From: Microcoleus sp. LEGE 07076
GTDB taxonomy: Bacteria > Cyanobacteriota > Cyanobacteriia > Cyanobacteriales > Microcoleaceae
Direction of reading: 5' to 3'
DNA: 40,741 nucleotides
Assembly (NCBI RefSeq): GCF_015207455.1
Contig: NZ_JADEWV010000039.1
Location: forward strand, 1-40,741
Shown: one piece after another, positions 21,605 to 29,770 of the stretch
How positions within the stretch are numbered: the first letter of the stretch is position 1
Layout of the letters: each line of letters starts with the position of its first letter
Translations under genes and position numbers: made by a program
The notes under the pieces: generated by a model
The model's input: only the letters and a program-made list of their open reading frames with translations
Told to the model about the DNA's origin: nothing
Databases searched by the model: none

Positions 21605-23275
21605 ATGACTGTAATTAATAAATTGTATAGGTTAATGAGTTTTAAAATTTTCCGAAATTGGTGGGTTTTTGCGATCGTTATTGTATTAGTAATCGGCATT
21701 TTATTTCGCTTCGCAAATCTCGATCGCAAATTTTACTGGATAGACGAGACCTATACTTCTTTAAGAGTTTCTGGTTACACCGAAGCGGAAATTATCAAAC
21801 AAATTTCGTACCAGAAAATAATCTCGCCCTCGGATTTACAAAAATACCAGCAAATTAATTCCGAAAAAACCTTAAGCGATACCCTGAATTCCTTAGCAAT
21901 CGAAGACCCGCAACACCCACCGCTGTATTATATACTAGCGCGATATTGGGCGCAATGGTTCGGCACTTCAGTTACAGCAATGAGAAGCTTAGCCGCCCTG
22001 ATTAGCTTGCTAGTATTCCCCGCTATTTATTGGCTGGCTTGGGAGTTATTTGAATCCTCTGCTGTGGCTTGGATGGCGATCGCAATTTTCGCGATTTCTC
22101 CCTACCACATCTTATTTGCCCAAGAAGCAAGACAGTACAGTTTGTGGACATTAACTACTATTTTATCGAGTGCAGCCTTGCTGCGATCGATGCGCCCCGA
22201 GGAAAATCAAAATCCTATTTGGCTGGTTTCTCACTGGACGCTTTACGCAGTCACCGCAGCAATCGGATTGTACACCCACTTGTTATTTGTCTGCGTCGCC
22301 GCCGCCCATGCAATCTACGTCGCAGTTATTGCCAACTGGCGCGATGTCAAAACATTTGTTGCCTATTATGTAGCAGCTTTAGTAGCATTAATCGCCTGGA
22401 TGCCTTCCCTCCTAAATACTGTAGAAAACTTCAATCAAATTAGAAGCACAACAGCGTGGGCCGAACAGACAAGTCTCTTAAGATTAGTTAGCAGGTGGGC
22501 GGGCGCAGTCAGCATAGCATTTTTTGATATTGGCATTGATGGAAGTGCCAGCGCCGCACAACTAGCCTTGCTAATTCCCGCTGGCATCATGATTCTAGGT
22601 TTAGTCGGCTATGCGATTTATTTTCTGTGCCGGCAAACACCAAAGCGGGTGTGGTTGCTGGTATTGTTATTAATTGCAACAACCGCAATATTTTTAGCTT
22701 TACCCGATCTACTTAAAGGCGGAAGGCGATCGGGAAATCCGCGATATTTAGTTCCTTGTTATGTAGGAATTCAGCTAGCAGTTGCTTACCTGCTGTCTGC
22801 GAAAATTAGCAACAATCTAGATAACTTTAAACAGCAAAAACTATGGAACATAGTAATATCTGTACTGTTTTTAGCAGGAATCGTATCCGGTGGAGTTAGT
22901 TCTCAAGCTGATACTTGGTGGAATAAAGGCAGCGGCTGGCTGGGCGCCGAATTGGCAGTAGCAAGAATAGTTAATCAAGCCAGCAATCCCCTAATTATTA
23001 GCGATACAAATATCGCATACATCATGCCTTTAAGTTATCGCCTAGAACCAAAAGTAAAACTGCTAATAGAACCCCGCTGTTATACTGCTTGCTACAAAAA
23101 CCGAGAGTTGGCATCCAAAAAACCAGAACCCCCGAAAATTCCCGGCGGTTTTGGCGAGTTGTTTTTATACAGGCCCTCCTCAGTGTTGCGATCGGCAATT
23201 GGGCAGCAAAACTATCAAATAAATCCGGCGGTTGGTAATGTCGAACTCAATCTGTGGAAAATTACCAAAAAATAA
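21605..23275 (+). CDS. Glycosyltransferase family 39-like membrane protein
   Basis: A 556-residue polytopic protein (about ten hydrophobic segments) of the GT39/ArnT-PMT type (GT-C fold). The first helix is followed by RFANLDRKFYWIDETYTSLR, where the Asp-Glu pair in the first extracytoplasmic loop is the expected catalytic/metal site, then DPQHPPLYYILARYW and FAQEARQYSLWTL, conserved in this superfamily. These enzymes move a sugar from a polyprenyl-phosphate donor to lipid or protein; the acceptor here is unknown. An ATG ten codons further on (MSFKIFRNW) is a possible alternative start, but GGTGAGG upstream supports 21605. Confidence 0.82.
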   Translation: MTVINKLYRLMSFKIFRNWWVFAIVIVLVIGILFRFANLDRKFYWIDETYTSLRVSGYTEAEIIKQISYQKIISPSDLQKYQQINSEKTLSDTLNSLAIEDPQHPPLYYILARYWAQWFGTSVTAMRSLAALISLLVFPAIYWLAWELFESSAVAWMAIAIFAISPYHILFAQEARQYSLWTLTTILSSAALLRSMRPEENQNPIWLVSHWTLYAVTAAIGLYTHLLFVCVAAAHAIYVAVIANWRDVKTFVAYYVAALVALIAWMPSLLNTVENFNQIRSTTAWAEQTSLLRLVSRWAGAVSIAFFDIGIDGSASAAQLALLIPAGIMILGLVGYAIYFLCRQTPKRVWLLVLLLIATTAIFLALPDLLKGGRRSGNPRYLVPCYVGIQLAVAYLLSAKISNNLDNFKQQKLWNIVISVLFLAGIVSGGVSSQADTWWNKGSGWLGAELAVARIVNQASNPLIISDTNIAYIMPLSYRLEPKVKLLIEPRCYTACYKNRELASKKPEPPKIPGGFGELFLYRPSSVLRSAIGQQNYQINPAVGNVELNLWKITKK

Positions 23276-23312
23276 TATTCAAAAAATCAGGCAAAAAAAG
23301 ATCTAGTTCGCG

Positions 23313-23354
23313 GCGACATACTTCCAAAAAAAGCGATTTTTGGAAGTATGTCGC
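23313..23354. terminator. Perfect 18-bp hairpin
   Basis: GCGACATACTTCCAAAAA (23313-23330) pairs exactly with 23337-23354 around an AAGCGA loop. It lies 38 bp after the glycosyltransferase stop and 75 bp before the next start. The A/T run lies inside the stem, so it may act as a terminator in either direction or be a mobile palindrome. Confidence 0.55.
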
Positions 23355-23428
23355 AAGTAGAGTAGAATATGGCTGCTTTTGGCGGTAAGCTAGAAGTTAA
23401 GAATCAAAAAATAACATAAAAATCAACA

Positions 23429-23908
23429 ATGACAGTCACTGAAACTTCAAATATTCGCAAACTGCTGTGCGATCCAGAGTTAGGGCTGATCCCTCACCTA
23501 GAAAAGTGCTTGAAAGATTTGCACTCGTCTGCGATCGCCAGCGGAGAGAAATTCAAGGTAGAACCTTACGATATCGAACTGCAAAGCTGCCACACCCAGA
23601 AGCATCCCAACGACCAAAGACCGATCGTCACTCAGTCAGTGTTAATCAAGATTCCCCTGACAGGGAAAGTTCAAGATAAGATGCACTTATTTCTGATTGC
23701 AAGTGACTTGCAGAACCAAATCGACATCAAAATTATCGATTGGAGTGCCTTAGAACGCCGCCAATATGACATTCACGGCATCCCCTTAAAGCAGCCGATC
23801 GTCAAAATTGAGGGCCAGATGAATTACGAGTTAGTATTCGATCGACCAAACTACTGCTGCATCAATCTGTGCCGCCAATTTGATTTGACTTACGCCGCCA
23901 ATTATTAA
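23429..23908 (+). CDS. Conserved hypothetical protein
   Basis: A 159-residue soluble protein (MTVTETSNIRKLLCDPELGL). There is no signal peptide or membrane segment. It has a short helical N-terminus, then alternating strands (KFKVEPYDIELQSC, QSVLIKIPLTG, MHLFLIASDL, IDIKIIDWS, VKIEGQMNYELVF), consistent with a beta-rich fold, and ends CINLCRQFDLTYAANY. I do not recognise the family. It appears monocistronic, preceded by a perfect hairpin and followed by direct repeats. Confidence 0.7.
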   Translation: MTVTETSNIRKLLCDPELGLIPHLEKCLKDLHSSAIASGEKFKVEPYDIELQSCHTQKHPNDQRPIVTQSVLIKIPLTGKVQDKMHLFLIASDLQNQIDIKIIDWSALERRQYDIHGIPLKQPIVKIEGQMNYELVFDRPNYCCINLCRQFDLTYAANY

Positions 23909-23928
23909 GGATCGGACTTGGTGGTTGT

Positions 23929-24033
23929 AGGACGCTCAGTCCTGACTGCGAACCTATAATAAAGTTTGTAGTGAGGACTTTATTTCTGCTTCAGATTGTG
24001 ATGAGGAAGGACGCTCAGTCCTGACTGCGAACC
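23929..24033. repeat. 26-bp direct repeat pair
   Basis: An identical 26-bp sequence beginning AGGACGCTCAGTCCTGACTG occurs at 23929-23954 and 24008-24033, with TTTGTAGTGAGGACTTTA between the copies. It is the same repeat family as the host palindrome at 8378 and sits between convergent genes. Confidence 0.75.
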
Positions 24034-24042
24034 GGATCGAAT

Positions 24043-26088
24043 TTAAACCGCTCGATTGGCAGTTTCTGCCAGAATCCTCTTAATATCAGCAGGAGTCAGA
24101 TTCGGATTGGCCTGCAACATCAAAGCTATCACCCCGGCTACGTGCGGCACTCCCATAGAAGTACCCGCAAAATATCGATAGGGAATTCCAGGTTGAGAAA
24201 GCGGCACAGTTGAATAAACGTCACCAGAATCTGCCCTGCCGCCGTCGCCGCCCGGAGCAACAAAATAATTGAGTACCTCCGCTCCCGCGCGGTTAGAAAA
24301 ATCTGCAAACAAGCCGTTGCGGCTAACAGCACCGACAGCAATTCCTACTTCGTTTGCAAACCGAGCCGGATAATCCACTTGCGGGCGAGCATCATTTCCC
24401 GCTGCTGAAATCACCAGTACGCCTCGAGCTTCGGCCGCTTGAATTGCGCTCAATTCTTGATCGTTTAACTGTTGGCCGCCCAAACTGACATTAATCACCT
24501 TCGCTCCATTTGCCACGGCATAATTAATCGCATCAATTTCATCCTTAATTTTCCCTACTCCCGCGCGATCGAGTATTTTCAAAGGCATAATCTTCGCAGT
24601 TGGAGCCGTTCCAGTAATTCCTACCCCATCTTTTTTCGCAGCAACTAAACCCGAGATATGAGTGCCGTGACTGTTATCGTCCATCGGGTCATTATCGTTG
24701 TTGACAAAATCCCATCCCCGGAAATCGTCAACAAAGCCATTACCATCATCATCAACGCCGTTGCTAGCTTTATTGCGACCGGCCGCGTCAACGCCGGTTT
24801 CTCCCGCATTGCTCCAAATATTCCCGGTCAAATCCGGGTGATTGTAGTCAATTCCGCTGTCGATAACTGCTACTACAATGCCGTCTCCAGTCAAGCCTTG
24901 CGCCCAAACTTCTGGAGCTTTAATTAAATCTCTGCCCCACTCGTCGCCGCCCAAGTCGGGAACGTCAGGAAAAGTTGCAACACCGACAGCTTTGGCAACT
25001 GCGGCTGCGGCATTCACCAAACCGAAGCCGGAACGAGTGTCAAAACCGGGCAAGTTGCTAATATTGTTGGCTGAAATAGTTGGAGGGGTTGCAGACAGAT
25101 TTAGGGTAAAGTTTGTACTGTCTCGATATTGATAAACTCGGACAAAGTAAGTTCCTGCTGCCAAACTTTTGATGTCGATCGACTCCGGCAATAAATCCGG
25201 TTCTTGAGAAGAAGCAATAATATCGGTAAAGTCAATAGAATTGTCGCCGTTAATGTCTTTAATTACCGCAACGTCAAGGTCGGCACTCAAACCGCTGACG
25301 GTTAATTTAAAGTCGCTAGTTGTAGGCAAAGTAAAGCGGTAAAGGTCGTCTGGGTGGGCGTTGCTAACCGAGTCGGCGATCGTTTGAGTGCTGCTCAAAA
25401 CGCCTAAATCGCGAGCTTGACTCAGTTGGTTTCCCAATACGCTATTTGCTGAGATGAATGTATCTGCGAGGTTTTGTGGAGATGCGTTGGCTACCAAGCC
25501 TAAAATAGCGTTGGATTGGCGAATTTTAATTAATGTATTGGAAATGCCGGGGGCGATCGCGATTTCTTCGAGAATCAAGTCAGCTTCGGTAAGATTGTCA
25601 GTCAGTCCGATCGCATCCACAAAACTGTTAAAGTCAGTAATGATATCAGCAGCAGCCGGATCGGAGACTGCCGTGTCGCTGCGGAGGACAAAGGTATCTG
25701 CGCCCAAACCCCCTGTCAGCGTATCTTTGCCCGCATCGCCCACTAAAACGTCGCTACCGGAGCCGCCGTTGAGGGCATCGTCTCCCCTACCTCCCTGCAG
25801 GGTATCGCTGCTTTGATTGCCAAACAGCAGGTCATTGCCGGCACCGCCGTTGAGCAAATCATTTCCGACACCGCCGAAGAGTGTATCGGAATTGCCGCCG
25901 CCGAGGAGTCTATCGTTACCGTTATCGCCGCTGAGACGCTCGGCATCCGAGGAACCGACAATAAAATCGTTACCTCCGAGGGCAAAAAGTCCGTTAGGAT
26001 AAGGAGTCAAAAAGCCCGGAGTTAATGCGAAACTGTTGGGACTATCATCTAAAAGATAGGAGAGATTGTCAGAACTCGGGCCGGCCAT
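24043..26088 (-). CDS. RTX-containing subtilisin-like (S8) serine protease
   Basis: 681 residues. The N-terminal region (about 36-150) is a run of RTX calcium-binding nonapeptides (GGxGxDxL) ending in DTFVLRSDTAVSDPAAADII and ITDF, the usual edge of such modules. About 220-335 is a PPC-like beta-sandwich (HPDDLYRFTLP, GTYFVRVYQY). The S8 domain spans about 380-680 with Asp410 (AVIDSGID), His474 (NSHGTHISG), Asn565 and Ser644 (GTSMGVPHVAGV), so the triad is intact. There is no Sec signal, and RTX repeats suggest type I secretion even though they are N-terminal here. It is divergent from the UPF0104 gene; no ABC exporter lies in the window. Confidence 0.9.
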   Translation of the reverse strand: MAGPSSDNLSYLLDDSPNSFALTPGFLTPYPNGLFALGGNDFIVGSSDAERLSGDNGNDRLLGGGNSDTLFGGVGNDLLNGGAGNDLLFGNQSSDTLQGGRGDDALNGGSGSDVLVGDAGKDTLTGGLGADTFVLRSDTAVSDPAAADIITDFNSFVDAIGLTDNLTEADLILEEIAIAPGISNTLIKIRQSNAILGLVANASPQNLADTFISANSVLGNQLSQARDLGVLSSTQTIADSVSNAHPDDLYRFTLPTTSDFKLTVSGLSADLDVAVIKDINGDNSIDFTDIIASSQEPDLLPESIDIKSLAAGTYFVRVYQYRDSTNFTLNLSATPPTISANNISNLPGFDTRSGFGLVNAAAAVAKAVGVATFPDVPDLGGDEWGRDLIKAPEVWAQGLTGDGIVVAVIDSGIDYNHPDLTGNIWSNAGETGVDAAGRNKASNGVDDDGNGFVDDFRGWDFVNNDNDPMDDNSHGTHISGLVAAKKDGVGITGTAPTAKIMPLKILDRAGVGKIKDEIDAINYAVANGAKVINVSLGGQQLNDQELSAIQAAEARGVLVISAAGNDARPQVDYPARFANEVGIAVGAVSRNGLFADFSNRAGAEVLNYFVAPGGDGGRADSGDVYSTVPLSQPGIPYRYFAGTSMGVPHVAGVIALMLQANPNLTPADIKRILAETANRAV

Positions 26089-26191
26089 AGAATTTTACTC
26101 CTTAAGTACGATCGATCTAAATTTTAGATTTAAAACATGAAATTGTGGCTGAGGAATCTACAATCCCAAATTCACTAATCAGGATCGGAAA

Positions 26192-27241
26192 ATGGGAAAA
26201 CAAAACTTGGATCGAATTCAGAATTTTTTCAAGCTGGCGAAATCGCGTTTAAAGCCTTATTTGCGCTATGTGATTCTGGGCGGGACTTTTTTATTTATTG
26301 CCAAAGCTTTTTTTACTCACTGGCGAGAAGTCGCGAATATCCAACTTCGAGCCGAAAGTTTTCCCTTGCTGGCGATCGCCCTCGGTGTCACTTTACTGTC
26401 TCTGATTTTTGTTGGCTGGGTGTGGATGTTAATTTTGCGGGAATTCGGTCAATCTGTAAATGCAGGGTGGGCGATTCAAGTTTTTCTAAAAACTAATATT
26501 GCCAAGTATTTGCCGGGGAATATTTGGCATTTTTGGGGTCGCATCTTGGAGGCGAAAAAGGCTGGTATTTCGTCGAAATTTGCTACTCTCAGCGTGTTGC
26601 TGGAACCGCTGCTGATGGCTTCTGCGGGGGTGCTGATTGGGTTGATTTGTTTTGACAAATTCAATGGGTTTTTGCGAATTGTCGGTTCTGCTGCGATTTT
26701 AACGGCGATTCAGCCCCGAATTTTAAATCCGATCGTTCTATTTGTGGAGCGGTTGAAGTTATCCAAGAACAATGGGGAAAATTCCCAGGCTCAGGAGGCT
26801 GCGGGCGATCGACCAATTTCGCGTTTAGAGTCTAGCTCCAATCTAGCTAAAAAAACATCTGGTGTCAAGTCCCCGGGCGAAATTAATTTACCAATTAAAC
26901 GCTATCCTTTAGTGCCGTTAATCGGACAAATGTGTTTTATCGGATTGCGGGGCTGCGGTTTTTTGCTAACGGTAATGGCTTTAAATCCGGTAAACTTTAT
27001 CGATATTCCCAGCTTGTTGGGTGCTTTTTGTTTGGCGTTTGTGGTGGGTTTAGTGGTACCGGGTGCGCCGGGGGGAATGGGAGTATTTGAAGCAACGGCG
27101 ATCGCCCTGCTGTACGATCGTTTTTCTACGGGTATAATTTTGAGTGCGGTGGCTTTGTATCGGATAATTAGTATTCTGGCGGATGTTTCGGGTGCTGCGT
27201 TGGCAAAGATCGATCGCCAGCGCGATCGGCACAGTAGGTGA
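26192..27241 (+). CDS. UPF0104/YbhN-type (lysylphosphatidylglycerol synthase TM region) protein
   Basis: A 349-residue polytopic protein with the family landmarks FLKTNIAKYLPGNIWHFWGR (about 95-114) and VVPGAPGGMGVFEATAIALL (about 292-311). These correspond to the flippase-like membrane part of MprF, without the aminoacyl-transfer domain. Such proteins are thought to move or present lipids or lipid-linked intermediates; the substrate is unknown. A hydrophilic loop of about 50 residues (about 190-240) interrupts the helices. It starts 104 bp from the divergent RTX-protease. Confidence 0.82.
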   Translation: MGKQNLDRIQNFFKLAKSRLKPYLRYVILGGTFLFIAKAFFTHWREVANIQLRAESFPLLAIALGVTLLSLIFVGWVWMLILREFGQSVNAGWAIQVFLKTNIAKYLPGNIWHFWGRILEAKKAGISSKFATLSVLLEPLLMASAGVLIGLICFDKFNGFLRIVGSAAILTAIQPRILNPIVLFVERLKLSKNNGENSQAQEAAGDRPISRLESSSNLAKKTSGVKSPGEINLPIKRYPLVPLIGQMCFIGLRGCGFLLTVMALNPVNFIDIPSLLGAFCLAFVVGLVVPGAPGGMGVFEATAIALLYDRFSTGIILSAVALYRIISILADVSGAALAKIDRQRDRHSR

Positions 27242-27365
27242 GTGGGAAAATATACAATGCCAGCAGGCTTACCAGGGAGCATCTCATGTTTGTAAAAACA
27301 CTTATTCTGGTTCTTTGCTTCTGACTCTTTCCTTCTGCTTTCTGTCTCCTGTCTCAAAACTCGAA

Positions 27366-27442
27366 TCACATATTTTTACTGGGTTGTTGGTGTTTGAAGG
27401 TGTACCGCAGTTAGATTGGTTGGCTAGTTGGTGAATAGACAT
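27366..27442 (-). pseudogene. 77-bp duplicate fragment of the sequence at 30385-30461
   Basis: Identical at 72 of 77 positions to 30385-30461 on the same strand. In frame it encodes MSIHQLANQSN and GTPSNTNNPVKICD, matching the middle of the ORF at 30258-30539. Similarity begins exactly at the ATG and ends at ATATGTGA, so only a fragment is left. Confidence 0.75.
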
Positions 27443-27543
27443 TGTGCTATTAAAGGAAAGGGCGATCGGCTGTGGAACTAAACCGATTGTAATTGCTAAA
27501 ACAAAGATAAACTTCTCTTTATCTATAACCAGATTATGACTGT

Positions 27544-27713
27544 TATAGCAATCCTAAGTGATTTACTCGTTCTACTCGTTACCAGGCTCTGCCTGGTAAC
27601 GCAGATAGGCGAGGCTCTGCCTCCATTTTCGCAGGAGGCTCTTCAAAAGTGACATCGATTCCTAGGCTCTTAGCCTTTTAACCAGTTATTGAAAATGATT
27701 TAGGATTGCTATA
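27544..27713. mobile_element. Candidate miniature inverted-repeat element D
   Basis: TATAGCAATCCTAA (27544-27557) and its perfect complement (27700-27713) bound a 170-bp element; similarity extends several bases further inward with two mismatches. Inside is the perfect hairpin GTTACCAGGC-TCT-GCCTGGTAAC (27578-27600). Ends in TATA suggest TA-targeting elements of the IS630/Tc1 type. The right end replaces the start codon of the DUF2281 gene that follows. Confidence 0.72.
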
Positions 27714-27955
27714 TTGAACAGATTTATGCGATCGTCAAAACTCTTCCCCAAAACCAAGCTAGCGAAATTCTCACTTTCGCTGAGTTTATTCGTGCCAAGT
27801 ACCTGAATGCTCACCAATCCACCGATACAGTAGATTCTTTAACTCCTTGGACAGAATTGGTTTATTCCCTCGCTGGAACCTGGGCAGAAGACTTTCTTAC
27901 TCTGGAAGAGATTCGTACCGAGTCGGGGGAAGACATTTTGCGGGAGAGCTTTTAG
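27713..27955 (+). pseudogene. DUF2281 antitoxin-like gene lacking its start
   Basis: The frame reads IEQIYAIVKTLPQNQASEIL, then TFAEFIRAKYL and on to DILRESF-TAG (80 codons), a VapB-like DUF2281 protein. The usual N-terminus MTTIEQ is absent: upstream codons lie in element D and reach an in-frame TAG at 27701-27703 with no start codon. The expected partner toxin begins at an ATG just after the stop but ends after seven codons. Both halves of the pair are therefore broken. Confidence 0.7.
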
Positions 27956-28046
27956 ATGTACATAACAAAGGGGCGATAGAACTTCGTCTGTTTTTGCTAA
28001 AATTAAATATCTTTAAATATTATCAATTAGGAGCCTTTGACGCTTT

Positions 28047-28367
28047 ATGTCTAAGCAATCAGTCATCACAAAGTATATTGAAATTACACCGGGAGTGCTG
28101 GGTGGTAAACCACGCATTGCAGGTCATCGAATTTCTGTAGCACACATAGCTGAAATGTATCTTAATATGGGAGAGTCGATCGAAGAAATCGCTAGGGACT
28201 ATAATTTGTCGCCGGCTTCGGTTCATGCGGCCATGACTTACTATTACGATAATCGAGGAGAAATTGACCGCCGCACTGCTGAATCAGATGCTTTTGTCGA
28301 AGAGTTGAAGCGTCAGAGTCCACCTTCTCCTTTGCAGGAAAAGCTGAGGGAAATTAGAGGTGAGTGA
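28047..28367 (+). CDS. DUF433 antitoxin-like protein
   Basis: A 106-residue DUF433 protein: YIEITPGVLGGKPRIAGHRI (about 10-29), then EMYLNMGESIEEIARDYNLS and VHAAMTYYYDNRGEID, the standard core with its HTH-like helices. It is preceded by AGGAG. Its 3' end overlaps by 8 bp the GTG start of the DUF5615 partner. It looks intact, whereas the toxin has lost its C-terminus, so it is an antitoxin without an active toxin. It resembles the gene at 16242 in the core only. Confidence 0.88.
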   Translation: MSKQSVITKYIEITPGVLGGKPRIAGHRISVAHIAEMYLNMGESIEEIARDYNLSPASVHAAMTYYYDNRGEIDRRTAESDAFVEELKRQSPPSPLQEKLREIRGE

Positions 28368-28560
28368 ACGCATCCGCTTTCATTTAGATGAGAATGTTAA
28401 ATCGGCTGTGGCGCGAGAGTTGCGTAAACGATTAATTGATGTTACAACAACTATTGAGGCGGGATTGCTTGCTCAGACTGATGAATCGCAGTTAGCATTT
28501 ATCTGCGAACAAAAGCGGATAATTATGACTCACGATGAGGATTTTTTAACGATATTATGA
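28360..28560 (+). pseudogene. DUF5615 PIN-like toxin, truncated at the C-terminus
   Basis: GTG start. 66 residues: RIRFHLDENVKSAVARELRK (acidic site D9/E10 retained), then TTIEAGLLAQTDESQLAFIC and IIMTHDEDFLTIL-stop. Family members run about 110-120 residues and continue after the THDxDF motif. Here the stop at 28558-28560 directly abuts repeat R1 copy 2 (from 28561), so the last third is gone. Likely inactive. Confidence 0.78.
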
Positions 28561-28656
28561 CTTACGCATAGGGCCCAGAAACCGGGTTTTTGCGAAAATA
28601 CTTCGCCGCAGCCAACAGATTCAGTGAAAACCCGGTTTCTTTAGTCGTAGTGCGTA
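28561..28656. repeat. Dispersed palindromic repeat R1, copy 2
   Basis: It starts CTTACGCATAGGGCCCAGAA, has arms AGAAACCGGGTTTTT and GAAAACCCGGTTTCTTT, and ends TAGTGCGTA. The outer TTACGCA/TGCGTA ends are inverted repeats. Homologous to 13259-13350 and 30131-30225. Confidence 0.85.
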
Positions 28657-28668
28657 TCGATCGCCCTA

Positions 28669-29070
28669 TTATGAACTAGAGAGCGATCGCCTGCGTTCTG
28701 CCAGTCGCTCGTCACTGTTAAGCTGTAGCAAATTGACAGTTGTGCGCCCTTCTGGAGTTAACCCAATAATCAGGGCATCATCATCCAAGGTAAAGTGTTC
28801 GGGCCAGTTCTGCGTCCGGGGGTTGAAGAGGAAACTAAAAGCGCTAGTCTGGGGATCGAAAGAACCGAGGTCTGTTGCTTTATATCGGTTGCATCGCCAG
28901 CAAGCGAAGGCGAGATTATTCTCATCAGTTGTACCTCCGTGTTTTACAGCAATTATATGGTCAACTTCGTGAGGGAAAAAACTCAAAGAAATTCCCAGCA
29001 GACAATACTCGCAGCCGTAGGAAGCGCGTTCTTCAATATATCGGCGAAGGGTGGCAGAAATATAAGTCAC
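28669..29070 (-). CDS. HNH endonuclease
   Basis: A 133-residue HNH nuclease with two zinc-binding pairs: CEYC (about 20-23) and CWRC (about 57-60). Between them lies the catalytic segment FPHEVDHIIAVKHGGTTDEN (about 32-51; His in VDHI as base) and NNLAFACW, followed by NRYKATDLGSFDP. The C-terminal tail (FNPRTQNWPEHFTL, then IIGLTPEGRTTVNLLQLN) is typical of a stand-alone cyanobacterial HNH subfamily. It lies 3 bp downstream of the small gene at 29074-29421 on the same strand, forming a two-gene unit. Confidence 0.9.
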   Translation of the reverse strand: MTYISATLRRYIEERASYGCEYCLLGISLSFFPHEVDHIIAVKHGGTTDENNLAFACWRCNRYKATDLGSFDPQTSAFSFLFNPRTQNWPEHFTLDDDALIIGLTPEGRTTVNLLQLNSDERLAERRRSLSSS

Positions 29071-29073
29071 AAA

Positions 29074-29421
29074 TCAAGATTGGCGGGTGAGATAAGGTAG
29101 GTTGCCCATTTTGAGCATGATTACTAGATGTTCAATCCGCTCGTATTCATCTAGTTCTGCTTGTTCTGGGGAAGTCAGTTCACCAGCTTTGCTGCGGGCT
29201 ACCAATATCCGCAGGCGTTCTTGCATTTCAGGAGTGGGACGGAAGGCTGCGATTTCTTCTGCTGTGGGCGCGCTAGCAAGAAAGTTTAAAATATAGCGGT
29301 AGGTGCGGGAGGGCAACACTGGTTGCTCGACGCACAGGCGCAAGAGTTCTGGCAGTTGTTCGCCCAATAGTGCGAGTTGCTCTGAGAGCTCGTCGGGAAC
29401 TTCAATGGTGATGGTTGTCAC
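29074..29421 (-). CDS. Small partner of the HNH nuclease, antitoxin-like
   Basis: 115 residues from the GTG at 29421 (TTITIEVPDELSEQLALLGE), which has GAGGG about 10 nt upstream; a TTG five codons earlier is possible. The N-terminal strand and helix resemble ribbon-helix-helix or VapB-like antitoxins. The C-terminal half is charged and helical (RLRILVARSKAGELTSPEQA). Pairs of this protein with an HNH nuclease 3 bp downstream are common in cyanobacteria, and I infer a toxin-antitoxin-like relation without direct evidence. Confidence 0.75.
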   Translation of the reverse strand: MTTITIEVPDELSEQLALLGEQLPELLRLCVEQPVLPSRTYRYILNFLASAPTAEEIAAFRPTPEMQERLRILVARSKAGELTSPEQAELDEYERIEHLVIMLKMGNLPYLTRQS

Positions 29422-29489
29422 TGGTAAAACCCTCAAAGTACAGGAGCTATTAATTATTATAGGGCTTTATGAGGAAGGGCGATCGCACT

Positions 29490-29770
29490 TTAGGGATGAG
29501 GCGTAATTGCAATAATTGTGATTACACCTTTTCCGGGCCCATAATACCAGAAAACTCGAAATGCTGCTGGGGTCTTGTTTTCGACGTAGACCTCAAATAC
29601 TTCCTCTTCATTAGGGCCAGATATTTATGAGTTTTCAAGCTGGGATGGCGTAAATTAGTTGCCATTAATCCAAGTGTTTTTAGCACTTGATTGTATTTTT
29701 TGACATCTAATTCCTGAAGATTAACCAAGCTATCTCTAGCTGATGAAGAAAATTCGATCCGAAAATTCAT
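29490..29770 (-). pseudogene. RelE/ParE-type toxin gene with frameshift
   Basis: The first frame (MNFRIEFSSSARDSLVNLQE, then VLKTLGLMATNLRHPSLKTH) encodes the N-terminal half of a RelE-like toxin and breaks near 29622-29632. A second frame then gives the expected C-terminal half: SGPNEEEVFEVYVENKTPAA, then FRVFWYYGPGKGVITIIAIT and PHP-stop at 29490. Only together do they make a normal ~95-residue toxin. The start overlaps the stop of the upstream partner gene by 4 bp. Confidence 0.78.
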
